Below, one piece after another: positions 1-7,862 of a stretch of 64,000 bases of DNA. The translations under genes and the position numbers were made by a program. Under the pieces are notes generated by a model. It did not search any database. It saw nothing but the letters and a program-made list of their open reading frames with translations, and was not told the origin of the DNA. This DNA is from Arthrobacter sp. B1805 (GTDB taxonomy: Bacteria; Actinomycetota; Actinomycetes; Actinomycetales; Micrococcaceae), in NCBI RefSeq assembly GCF_002929745.1, contig NZ_PJIQ01000009.1:81332-145331 (forward strand), in the 5' to 3' direction. Positions within the stretch are counted from its first letter, which is position 1; each line of letters begins with the position of its first letter.

Positions 1-1127
1 AGATGGACGGCTACGCCGTGCATGCGGACGATCTCGCTGTTCCCTCCTCGCTGGTCGTGGCCGAGGCGATACCCGCGGGGTCGGTGCCGCTCGCCCTCGA
101 GGCCGGAACGGCGGCGCCGATCATGACGGGAGCGATGCTGCCGCCGGGGGCGGCCGCCGTCGTGCCCATCGAGAGGGTCGACCCGCCGCAGTTCTATTCC
201 GCTGCGGAGCGGGCACGCGGCGAAGCGACCGTTTGGCTTCCCGGCGGCATCGACGACGGCCTCTACGTCCGCCGCGCCGGGAGCGACATCGCCGAGGGAG
301 AGGTCGCAGTGCAGGCGGGCACCCTGCTCGGGCCCGCACAGCTGGGACTCCTGGCGGCATGTGGCGTCGGAACGGTCCTTGTCCGCCCGCGCTTCCGCGT
401 GCTGCTGCTCTCGACCGGTGACGAGGTCGCCGAACCCGGAACCCCTCTCGCACCCGGGACCATCTACGACGCCAACACCACGTTGCTCGAGGCATCGCTG
501 CGTGACGCCGGCGTCGAGGTCACGCGCCACCGGCTCCTCGGGGACGACCCCGCCGTTCTCCGGGAAGCCCTCGGAGCCATCACGGCAACCAGCACGCACC
601 TCGTCCTCAGTACCGGAGGCATCAGCCAGGGTGCCTACGAGGTGGTCAAGCAGGCCCTGGCGAACAGCAGCGTCCAGTTCTCGTCCGTCGCCCTGCAACC
701 CGGCGGGCCCCAGGCTCACGGCACCATATCCGGCGTCCCCTTCCTCGGTTTCCCGGGCAATCCGGTCAGCGCCTTCGTCTCCTTCGAGATGTTCCTCCGC
801 CCCGCCCTCCACCAGCTCACGGGCGTTCCGGCCCGGCGCCCGGTTCTGGACGCAGTCCTCGTCGACGCCGTCGAGAGCCCCGAAGCGAAGCACCAGGTAC
901 GGCGCGGCCTGTACCGGGACGGCAAGGTTGCGCTGGTGGGCGGTCCCGACTCGCATCTCCTCCACGCCCTCGCCGGCTCCAACTGCCTCGTCCACCTTCC
1001 CGTCGGCGTCGCGGCCCTGAGCGCTGGGGCGCAGGTCGAGGTGACACTCTTCGGGCCGGTGCCCGCGGATCCGTTCACGATCGAGGACGTGCTCGTGACG
1101 GAGGAGGACGACGCCGATGGACGCTGA
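1..1127 (+). CDS. moeA: Molybdopterin molybdenumtransferase MoeA (5' end outside window)
   Basis: Inserts molybdate into adenylylated molybdopterin, the last step of cytoplasmic molybdenum cofactor synthesis. The visible 374 residues open at the MDGYAV motif, which in this family lies some 60-80 residues into the protein, so the true start is upstream of the window and the first in-frame ATG at position 3 is internal. Further family marks are STGDEV near residue 137, the LSTGGIS segment near residue 204, PGGP and the GFPGNPVSAF segment near residue 250. The stop lies 42 bases before moaC, and moaC, mog and moaE follow on the same strand, which fits one cofactor operon. The family assignment is secure; only the N-terminus is unseen. 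Confidence 0.93.
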   Translation, partial: MDGYAVHADDLAVPSSLVVAEAIPAGSVPLALEAGTAAPIMTGAMLPPGAAAVVPIERVDPPQFYSAAERARGEATVWLPGGIDDGLYVRRAGSDIAEGEVAVQAGTLLGPAQLGLLAACGVGTVLVRPRFRVLLLSTGDEVAEPGTPLAPGTIYDANTTLLEASLRDAGVEVTRHRLLGDDPAVLREALGAITATSTHLVLSTGGISQGAYEVVKQALANSSVQFSSVALQPGGPQAHGTISGVPFLGFPGNPVSAFVSFEMFLRPALHQLTGVPARRPVLDAVLVDAVESPEAKHQVRRGLYRDGKVALVGGPDSHLLHALAGSNCLVHLPVGVAALSAGAQVEVTLFGPVPADPFTIEDVLVTEEDDADGR

Positions 1128-1169
1128 CGGAACGACTGCTGGAACGACTGCCCCAGGAAGGACCGCATC

Positions 1170-1658
1170 ATGACCACGCCGACACCCCAGCCCGAGGGGC
1201 TGTCCCACGTCAGGGCCGACGGCACCGCCCACATGGTCGACGTCTCGGGCAAACAGGCGACGACGCGGCAGGCCGTCGCGGAAGCGACCCTGGAGACCAC
1301 GCCGGAGGTCGTGGCGCTCATCACCGAGGCGAACCTGCCGAAGGGTGACGCCCTCGCCGTCGCCCGCATCGCGGGCATCATGGGAGCGAAGCAGACGTCC
1401 ACCCTGATCCCGCTGTGCCATCCGTTGCCGTTGTCGAAGGTCACAGTGGACTTCGAGAGCGACGGCGGGCACGTGCGGGTCGTCGCAGCCGTCAAGACGA
1501 CTGCGCTCACCGGCGTCGAGATGGAGGCGCTGACAGCAGCGTCCATCGCGGCCCTGACCCTGTACGACATGATCAAGGCCGTGGACAAGCACGCGGTGAT
1601 CAACTGCACGCGCGTGGTGTCCAAGTCCGGCGGGAAGAGCGGAGACTGGACGATATGA
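1170..1658 (+). CDS. moaC: Cyclic pyranopterin monophosphate synthase MoaC
   Basis: With MoaA it converts GTP to cyclic pyranopterin monophosphate, the first stage of molybdenum cofactor synthesis. The protein has 162 residues, normal for the family. Visible motifs are LCHPLPL near residue 82, GVEMEAL near residue 115 and YDMIKA at 132-137, whose Asp133 and Lys136 match the known catalytic Asp and Lys. The start has an AGGAAGGA Shine-Dalgarno. The stop overlaps the mog start in an ATGA arrangement, implying translational coupling. No moaA is visible in the window. Confidence 0.96.
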   Translation: MTTPTPQPEGLSHVRADGTAHMVDVSGKQATTRQAVAEATLETTPEVVALITEANLPKGDALAVARIAGIMGAKQTSTLIPLCHPLPLSKVTVDFESDGGHVRVVAAVKTTALTGVEMEALTAASIAALTLYDMIKAVDKHAVINCTRVVSKSGGKSGDWTI

Positions 1659-2140
1659 CATCCCTTCGCACCGCGGCCGTGGTCATCGCGTCGACCCGCG
1701 CCGCAGCCGGAACCTACGAGGACGAATGCGGCCCGGCCATCGCCGAGTGGCTCTACCAGCACGGGTTCGCCGTCGCGGATGCAGTCGTCGTGCCGGACGG
1801 GGTCGCCGTCGGGTCGGCGCTCGGTGCCGCCCTCGAAGCGCGGCCCGCGGTCCTCATCACGAGTGGCGGAACAGGATTGAGTCCCGATGATGCGACGCCG
1901 GAGCAGACCGCCCCCTACCTGACGCGCAGCCTTCCCGGCATTATGGAGGCCATCCGCCACGCCGGTTCGGAGAAGGTCCCGACGGCGGTCCTCAGCCGAG
2001 GTCTCGCGGGGACGGCAGGATCGACCTTCGTCATCAACCTCCCGGGGTCTCCCGGGGGAGTGCGGGACGGCCTCGCCGTGCTCTCACCGCTCATCGACCA
2101 CATCTGCTCCCAATTGGAGGGCCACAATGACCACCGGTGA
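1655..2140 (+). CDS. mog: Molybdopterin adenylyltransferase (MogA/MoaB family)
   Basis: Adenylylates molybdopterin to prepare it for metal insertion by MoeA. The 161-residue product has the family's [10 protein letters not shown] motif near residue 66 and a C-terminal [12 protein letters not shown] segment, both part of the molybdopterin-binding fold shared with MoeA. The ATG at 1655 overlaps the moaC stop by four bases, and the 3' end overlaps moaE by 14 bases, so translation is probably coupled through the cluster. MogA and MoaB are hard to separate by sequence; the length favours a stand-alone MogA/MoaB domain protein. Confidence 0.92.
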   Translation: MTSLRTAAVVIASTRAAAGTYEDECGPAIAEWLYQHGFAVADAVVVPDGVAVGSALGAALEARPAVLITSGGTGLSPDDATPEQTAPYLTRSLPGIMEAIRHAGSEKVPTAVLSRGLAGTAGSTFVINLPGSPGGVRDGLAVLSPLIDHICSQLEGHNDHR

Positions 2141-2558
2141 AGTCGTCCACGCGGCCGTCGCGGACACCCCGATCACGCCCGAGGAAGCGCACGCCGGCGT
2201 CGACTCGCCACAGTGCGGGGCGATCGTCGGCTTCAGCGGCGTGGTGAGGAACCACGACGGCGGTCGCGACGTCACGTCCCTGAGCTACTCGGCCCATCCG
2301 AGTGCCGAGCGGATCATCCGCGAGGTCGCCGAGGAGATCGCCGCGCGGCACGACGGCGTCCGGATCTGGGTGGCCCACCGCGTCGGACCGCTCGCCATCG
2401 GCGATCAGGCGCTGGTTGCCGCCGTCGGTGCCGCCCACCGCGGAGAGGCGTTCCGTGCCTGCTCGGACCTCGTCGATCTGGTCAAGGAACGCGTGCCCAT
2501 CTGGAAGGAGCAGTTCTTCACCGACGGTTCGGTGGAATGGGTGGGCGCGGGAGCCTGA
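2127..2558 (+). CDS. moaE: Molybdopterin synthase catalytic subunit MoaE
   Basis: Large subunit of molybdopterin synthase; it uses thiocarboxylated MoaD to add the dithiolene sulfurs to cyclic pyranopterin. The 143-residue protein carries the family motifs AAVGAAHRGEAF near residue 94 and VPIWKEQF at 123-130, in which Lys127 matches the catalytic lysine. The ATG lies inside the end of mog. No moaD is visible next to it, so the small subunit must be encoded elsewhere, for example upstream of the window. It is the last gene of the cofactor cluster; dapB follows after 16 bases with its own promoter. Confidence 0.95.
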   Translation: MTTGEVVHAAVADTPITPEEAHAGVDSPQCGAIVGFSGVVRNHDGGRDVTSLSYSAHPSAERIIREVAEEIAARHDGVRIWVAHRVGPLAIGDQALVAAVGAAHRGEAFRACSDLVDLVKERVPIWKEQFFTDGSVEWVGAGA

Positions 2559-2574
2559 CAGTAGGCTGGAGCCC

Positions 2575-3342
2575 ATGACTGAACTACTGCCCGTGGCCGT
2601 ACTGGGAGCCCGGGGACGCATGGGTGCGGAGGCCGTCCGGGCCGTCGAGGCGGCGGCGGATCTGGAGCTCGTCGCAGCCCTCGGCAGCAGCGATCCGCTC
2701 GAGTCCCTCGTGTCCGCCGGCGCCCGGGTCGTCGTCGACCTGACCGTTCCTGATGCGACGGTCGGCAACGTCAGCTTCGCCGTCGAGCACGGTATGCACG
2801 CCGTCGTCGGGACGACGGGCTGGTCCGGCGAGCGGCTCACGCGCCTCCGGTCCCTGCTGGCGGACAGTCCCGGAACGGGAGTGCTGATCGCGCCGAATTT
2901 CGCGCTGGGTTCCGTTCTCGCAACCGCCTTCGCCGCCTCGGCGGCGCGCTACTTCGAATCAGTCGAGATCGTCGAACTGCACCACCCCGACAAGGTGGAC
3001 GCGCCGTCGGGGACGGCCGTGAGGACGGCCCAGCTGATCTCCGCTTCCCGGTCCGCAGCGGGTGTTCCGGCTGCTCCCGACGCCACCAGGGACCAGCTCG
3101 ACGGGGCGCGCGGCGCGGTCGTGGACGGCGTGCCCGTGCACTCGGTCCGGCTTCGGGGACTCACTGCCCACCAGGAGGTCCTGCTGGGCAGTCCGGGGGA
3201 GCAGCTCACCATCCGGCACGACTCCTTCGACAGGGCCTCCTTCATGCCCGGCGTCCTCCTCGGAATCCGCTCCGTAGCTCAGCACCCCGGACTGACGGTC
3301 GGTTTGGACGGGTACCTGGACCTCTCGGCCGGAAACGCCTGA
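2575..3342 (+). CDS. dapB: 4-hydroxy-tetrahydrodipicolinate reductase DapB
   Basis: NAD(P)H-dependent reduction of hydroxy-tetrahydrodipicolinate in the diaminopimelate/lysine pathway that supplies peptidoglycan. The 255-residue protein starts with a Rossmann GxxGxxG motif (VLGARGRMG, residues 8-16) and has the substrate-binding ELHHPDKVDAPSGTA stretch near residue 134, with its conserved His and Lys. The ATG at 2575 has no Shine-Dalgarno but is preceded by TAGGCT and a 7-base spacer, so the mRNA is probably leaderless. The stop overlaps the next ATG (TGATG). dapA and dapF are also in this window but in other transcription units. Confidence 0.95.
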   Translation: MTELLPVAVLGARGRMGAEAVRAVEAAADLELVAALGSSDPLESLVSAGARVVVDLTVPDATVGNVSFAVEHGMHAVVGTTGWSGERLTRLRSLLADSPGTGVLIAPNFALGSVLATAFAASAARYFESVEIVELHHPDKVDAPSGTAVRTAQLISASRSAAGVPAAPDATRDQLDGARGAVVDGVPVHSVRLRGLTAHQEVLLGSPGEQLTIRHDSFDRASFMPGVLLGIRSVAQHPGLTVGLDGYLDLSAGNA

Positions 3343-3839
3343 TGCAGCCCGTCCTCGCGATCTACCGCAAGCACAGGGTGAAGCTGGGCGTCCTGCTGGT
3401 CACGGCGCTCCTGGTCTTCTGGCTTGCGGTCGCTTTCCAGCGGAGCTTCCTCCTGCTCGGTGATCCGGAGCCGGTTGCGAAGGCGATCGGCGCCGGGTAC
3501 CTGCTGCTGCCCTGCATCGGCGCCTGGGCGCTCATCCGCGAACTGCTCTTCGGCGCGCAGACGGAGCGGATGGCACGCCAGCTGGACGGCGAGGGCGGAC
3601 TCCCGGTGGACGACCTGCCGAGAACCCCCTCGGGCCGCATCGTCCGTTCCGCGGCCGATGAGGCCTTCCCCGCCTATCAGGCCGAGGTCGAGGCCGACCC
3701 GGAGAACTGGCGCAGCTGGTTCCGGCTCTCCTGTGCATATGACGCGGCGGGCGACCGCAAGCGGGCGCGGCACGCGATGCGCGCTGCAGGCAGACTGCAT
3801 CGACAGCACGGCGCAGGCGGGTCCCGCCAGCGCCCGTGA
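3342..3839 (+). CDS. Small membrane protein with TPR-like C-terminus, function unknown
   Basis: A 165-residue protein with two hydrophobic segments (about residues 14-31 and 48-67) followed by a soluble tail. The tail contains AYQAEVEADPENWRSW and AYDAAGDRKRARHAMR, which look like a single tetratricopeptide-type helix pair. Its start overlaps the dapB stop, so it is probably co-transcribed and translationally coupled. No known enzyme motif is visible. It ends one base before the stop of the oppositely oriented gene at 3841. I do not assign a function. Confidence 0.75.
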   Translation: MQPVLAIYRKHRVKLGVLLVTALLVFWLAVAFQRSFLLLGDPEPVAKAIGAGYLLLPCIGAWALIRELLFGAQTERMARQLDGEGGLPVDDLPRTPSGRIVRSAADEAFPAYQAEVEADPENWRSWFRLSCAYDAAGDRKRARHAMRAAGRLHRQHGAGGSRQRP

Positions 3840-3840
3840 C

Positions 3841-5022
3841 CTAGCGACGCACGTCGGCCCGGCCCTCGCGCGCCGCCGCCGTCGCGCCTGATGCGAGCAG
3901 CTCCAGCGGCCCGCGGGCATCGAGGCGCTGGAAGAGGATACCGAGCGCTACTGCGGCCGCGATCTGCAGCCAGAGGAGCGGTACCGGGTCCGGCAAGGGA
4001 ACCAGCTGGTCGGCCCAGCTCATGACGCAGATGTGCAGGCTGTACAGCGTCAGCGTCATCGATCCGGGAGCTGACAGCGGCAGGAGTGCCCGGGGGAACC
4101 GGCGGGTCAGCAGGAGGCAGACGGCGATGAGAGCCGCAGCGCAGCCGGCCACATGGGCGAGGTCGAGCGGAGTCCCCGAATGGGGAGCACTCACCGCGAG
4201 CCACCACCAGGAGCCGGACTGGTCGACCCCCGCCAGCCCGACGTCGAGCATCTCCTCGAGCGGGTATCGGCGCCCGTCCGGTGTCTGCAGGAGCGCGGCC
4301 ATGCCCCCTGCCGGCCCGAGGAGCTGGGCACTGACGAATCGTGCACCCACCGCTGCGACGAGGCCGGTCGCGAGGAGTGCCAGTTGCACGCCGAGCCGCG
4401 CCAGGTCCAGCCGACCGATCGCCATGCCGACGAGAATGAAGCCCAGCCACTGCAGCACGGGGTAGTAGCCGGTGAGGAAGATGTCCGCTGCCAGGGTCTG
4501 TGGCACGAGGAAGTGCTCGAACATCGGGTTCCCGCCCACCGTCGGCGGAGTCACGCCTGCAGTGACGATCGGGCGCAGGAGGTGGGCCGCCACGGGTGCG
4601 AGCAACAACCAGCCCGCGGCCCATGCCGCGAGTCCCCGCGCCCGCAAGCCGGTGAAGGGCAGCGCAACGAGGAACAGCACGCCGTAGTGGAACAGGATGA
4701 TGGCGATGTTCGTCTCGACGCCTCCGAGGAGGAGGCCGAGGAGCGCGATGACCACGGCGCGGACGGCAATACCCCTGCGGTCCGCGGTCAGCGCCCGGTC
4801 GCGGTGCGGCGACCTGCCCCCGGTCAGCAACGCGAGCCCGATTCCGGCGACGACGGCGAACAGGCCCGACGCCCGGCCGGAGAAGAGCAGCGCGGTCCAC
4901 GTGGCGTCCGTGGTGCCGGGAGCGTAGAGCGGGAGGACGTGCGTGCTCATCATCCCGAAGAGCGCCACGCCGCGGGCCGCGTCGATCCCGGTCAACCGCC
5001 GCGCGACGGGCTTCTTCTGCAT
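3841..5022 (-). CDS. Polytopic membrane protein, HGSNAT/DUF418-type acyltransferase family
   Basis: A 393-residue integral membrane protein with about ten hydrophobic helices. The N-terminal RLTGIDAARGVALFGMM segment is the hallmark of the heparan-alpha-glucosaminide N-acetyltransferase-like/DUF1624 family, and the C-terminal part resembles DUF418 (YeiB-like) proteins. Such proteins are thought to move acyl groups across the membrane, but the substrate here cannot be told from sequence. It is a single-gene unit, convergent with the dapB operon and divergent from dapA across about 100 bases. Confidence 0.8.
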   Translation of the reverse strand: MQKKPVARRLTGIDAARGVALFGMMSTHVLPLYAPGTTDATWTALLFSGRASGLFAVVAGIGLALLTGGRSPHRDRALTADRRGIAVRAVVIALLGLLLGGVETNIAIILFHYGVLFLVALPFTGLRARGLAAWAAGWLLLAPVAAHLLRPIVTAGVTPPTVGGNPMFEHFLVPQTLAADIFLTGYYPVLQWLGFILVGMAIGRLDLARLGVQLALLATGLVAAVGARFVSAQLLGPAGGMAALLQTPDGRRYPLEEMLDVGLAGVDQSGSWWWLAVSAPHSGTPLDLAHVAGCAAALIAVCLLLTRRFPRALLPLSAPGSMTLTLYSLHICVMSWADQLVPLPDPVPLLWLQIAAAVALGILFQRLDARGPLELLASGATAAAREGRADVRR

Positions 5023-5105
5023 CCAGCCATGGTGTCACAGGCGCCTCCGTCCCACCTGTGCGGAGGGCGCCTCCCGGCGACGGTCCCACCGGGTCCGTCG
5101 CGAGC

Positions 5106-5121
5106 GGGTAACGTTTTACCC
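5106..5121 (+). promoter_or_regulatory. Inverted repeat and -10 element abutting the dapA start
   Basis: GGGTAA and TTACCC form a perfect 6-bp inverted repeat around CGTT, directly touching the dapA ATG. The repeat contains TAACGT at 5109-5114, a TANNNT -10 box 7 bases before the ATG. No Shine-Dalgarno is present. The simplest reading is a leaderless promoter whose -10 lies inside a palindrome that could bind a regulator; the regulator is unknown. Confidence 0.5.
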
Positions 5122-6060
5122 ATGGTTGAAACCCCCTCGCGCAATCTCCCGTTCGGCTCGCTCGTGGCCGCCATGGTCACGCCCTTCACGGCCGACGGCC
5201 ACGTGGACTTCGACGCCACTGCAGCCCTCGCCACCAAGCTCGTCGACGACGGCTGCGACGGACTGGTCGTGTCGGGCACCACGGGGGAGACGTCGACGCT
5301 CGAGGACTCCGAGAAGGAGGACCTCTACCGTGTCGTGGCCGAAACCGTCGGGGATCGGGCGCGGGTCATCGCGGGCACGGGAACGAACCACACCTCGCAC
5401 TCCGTCGAGATGGCGCGGCGCGCCGAACGGGCGGGCGCACACGCGCAGCTCGTTGTGACGCCGTATTACAACAAGCCCACGCAGTCGGGAGTGCTGGCGC
5501 ACTTCCACGCGGTCGCCGAGGCCAGCGACCTGCCGATCATGATCTACGACATCCCTGGGCGGTCCGCCATCCCGATCACCACCGAGACGATGCTCCGCCT
5601 CGCGGATCACCCGAAGATCGGCGCCCTGAAGGATGCGAAAGCGGACTTCGCCGCGGTCACGCGCGTCCTCGCAGCCACTGACCTCGACGTCTATTCGGGT
5701 GACGACGGACTCACCCTGCCATGGATGGCCGCGGGCGCCGTCGGCGTCGTCAGCGTCAGCGCCCACGTCGCGACTCGCGCCTTCCGAGCGCTCGTGGACG
5801 CGGCAGCCGCAGAGGACTTCGTCGAGGCGCGCCGCATCCACTTCGAACTCGATCCGGTGATCCGCGCCGTGATGACCCACATCCCGGGAGCCGTGTCGGC
5901 GAAGCAGATCCTGCACCTGCAGGGCGTGCTGCCCAACGCCGTCGTGCGCCTGCCGCTCGTCGAGCCGGATCGGAGCGAGCTCGAACCGGTCCTGGCCGAT
6001 CTTGCCGAGGCCGGCTGGGACGCCGCCGTCCTCCGCAGGCGGCAGGACGTCCCGGCATGA
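5122..6060 (+). CDS. dapA: 4-hydroxy-tetrahydrodipicolinate synthase DapA
   Basis: Condenses pyruvate with aspartate semialdehyde, the committed step to diaminopimelate and lysine. The 312-residue TIM-barrel protein has the GTTGE motif near residue 52, YDIPGRS with Tyr142, and GALKDAK with Lys170, the expected Schiff-base lysine. The ATG at 5122 is preceded by a TAACGT -10 and 7 bases, with no ribosome-binding site, so the mRNA is probably leaderless. The stop overlaps the ATG of the RNase J gene (ATGA), a pairing conserved in actinobacteria. Confidence 0.96.
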   Translation: MVETPSRNLPFGSLVAAMVTPFTADGHVDFDATAALATKLVDDGCDGLVVSGTTGETSTLEDSEKEDLYRVVAETVGDRARVIAGTGTNHTSHSVEMARRAERAGAHAQLVVTPYYNKPTQSGVLAHFHAVAEASDLPIMIYDIPGRSAIPITTETMLRLADHPKIGALKDAKADFAAVTRVLAATDLDVYSGDDGLTLPWMAAGAVGVVSVSAHVATRAFRALVDAAAAEDFVEARRIHFELDPVIRAVMTHIPGAVSAKQILHLQGVLPNAVVRLPLVEPDRSELEPVLADLAEAGWDAAVLRRRQDVPA

Positions 6061-7757
6061 GCGACGCGGGCGGGGCAGGACCAGCACTCCGCGCACTCCC
6101 TCCCGCCCTCCAGCCCGGCACGCTGCGCATCGTGCCACTGGGTGGGCTCGGTGAGATCGGCCGCAACATGGCAGTCTTCGAGATCAGCGGAAAGCTCCTG
6201 ATCGTCGACTGCGGCGTGCTGTTCCCCGAGGAGACCCAGCCCGGAGTCGACCTGATCCTGCCCGACTTCTCCTACATCGAGGACAGGCTCGACGACGTCG
6301 TCGGGCTGGTCCTCACGCACGGCCACGAGGACCACATCGGCGCGGTTCCGTACCTCCTGCGCCTCAAGGCCGACATCCCGGTCATCGGGTCCCAGCTGAC
6401 CCTCGCACTGATCGAGGCGAAGCTGCAGGAACACCGCATCCGCCCGTACACGCTCACTGTGTCGGAAGGGCAGATCGAGCAAGTCGGCCCGTTCGAATGC
6501 GAATTCGTGGCGGTGAACCATTCCATCCCCGACGCCCTCGCCGTCTTCATCCGGACCGAGGCGGGCAATGTCCTGCACACGGGCGATTTCAAGATGGACC
6601 AGTTACCCCTCGACGGCCGGATCACCGACCTCCGGGCCTTCGCACGCCTGGGCGAGGAGGGCGTTGACCTCTTCATGGTCGACTCCACCAACGCGGACGT
6701 ACCCGGCTTCACGACGGCGGAACGCGAGATCGGTCCCGTCCTCGAGAGCCTGTTCGGGGGAGTCAGCAAGCGGATCATCGTCGCGTCCTTCTCCTCGCAC
6801 ATCCATCGCGTGCAGCAAGTCCTCGACGCGGCCCACGCCCATGGGCGCTTCGTGTGCTTTGCCGGGCGGTCCATGGTCCGGAACATGGCCATCGCGGCCA
6901 AGCTCGGATACCTGAAGGTGCCGGACGGCATCCTGGTCGACATCAAGAACGTCGACGACCTCCCGGACGACCGCGTGGTGCTGATGTCCACGGGTTCGCA
7001 GGGTGAGCCGATGGCCGCCCTGTCCCGCATGGCGAACGGCGACCACCGGATCACCGTGGGCAAGGGTGACACCGTGATCCTCGCGTCCTCGCTCATCCCC
7101 GGCAACGAGAATGCGGTCTCCCGTGTGATCAACGGGCTGCTGAAGCTCGGCGCCGACGTGATCCACAAGGGCAACGCGAAGGTCCATGTCTCCGGTCATG
7201 CCGCAGCCGGTGAGTTGCTCTACTGCTACAACATCCTCCGGCCGAAGAACGTCATGCCCGTCCACGGCGAGACGCGGCACCTCATCGCGAACGGCAAGCT
7301 CGCGCAGCAGACAGGCGTGCCGGCGTCGAACGTCCTGCTCACCGACGACGGCTCCGTCATCGACCTCGTGGATGGCACGGCCCGAGTGGTCGGGGCGGTC
7401 GAGTGCGGCTACGTGTACGTGGACGGGGCCAGCGTCGGCGAGATCACCGACGCCGACCTCAAGGACCGGCGCATCCTCGGGGAGGAGGGCTTCATTTCCA
7501 TCATCACGGTCGTCAACCGCACGACCGGCAAGATCGTCTCCGGCCCCGACATCCATGCCCGCGGGTTCGCGGAGGACGACTCCGTCTTCGACGAGATCAG
7601 GCCGAGGATCAGCGAGGCCCTGGAGGACGCGGTCACGACCAGCACGGACCACACGACTTACCAGTTGCAGCAGGTGGTGCGCCGCGTCGTCGGCACCTGG
7701 GTGAACCGGCGCCTGCGCCGGCGCCCGATGATCATTCCGGTGGTCCTCGAGGCCTGA
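6057..7757 (+). CDS. rnj: Ribonuclease J
   Basis: Metallo-beta-lactamase/beta-CASP ribonuclease with 5'-exo and endonuclease activity in mRNA turnover and rRNA maturation. The 566-residue protein carries the zinc motif HTHGHEDHIG near residue 86, a second metal ligand in HTGDFKMD, the beta-CASP STGSQGEPMAAL segment near residue 317, and VSGHAAAGEL plus MPVHGE near residues 380-402. The length is normal for RNase J. Translation is coupled to dapA by a 4-base overlap. Confidence 0.96.
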   Translation: MSDAGGAGPALRALPPALQPGTLRIVPLGGLGEIGRNMAVFEISGKLLIVDCGVLFPEETQPGVDLILPDFSYIEDRLDDVVGLVLTHGHEDHIGAVPYLLRLKADIPVIGSQLTLALIEAKLQEHRIRPYTLTVSEGQIEQVGPFECEFVAVNHSIPDALAVFIRTEAGNVLHTGDFKMDQLPLDGRITDLRAFARLGEEGVDLFMVDSTNADVPGFTTAEREIGPVLESLFGGVSKRIIVASFSSHIHRVQQVLDAAHAHGRFVCFAGRSMVRNMAIAAKLGYLKVPDGILVDIKNVDDLPDDRVVLMSTGSQGEPMAALSRMANGDHRITVGKGDTVILASSLIPGNENAVSRVINGLLKLGADVIHKGNAKVHVSGHAAAGELLYCYNILRPKNVMPVHGETRHLIANGKLAQQTGVPASNVLLTDDGSVIDLVDGTARVVGAVECGYVYVDGASVGEITDADLKDRRILGEEGFISIITVVNRTTGKIVSGPDIHARGFAEDDSVFDEIRPRISEALEDAVTTSTDHTTYQLQQVVRRVVGTWVNRRLRRRPMIIPVVLEA

Positions 7758-7862
7758 CGCGGGCCGGCCTCGGCCTTCGGGTGCCGTCGCGCGGGTCGCG
7801 GCAGGGTGGGAGGGGCGCGGGAATCCGACGATTCAGGGGAGCCGTCGGGTACCGTGATAATC

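Noticed and set aside
3677..5089. A second minus-strand frame overlapping the acyltransferase-like gene
   Set aside because: Arg/Pro/Gly-rich with no helices, while the chosen frame gives a clean polytopic membrane protein.
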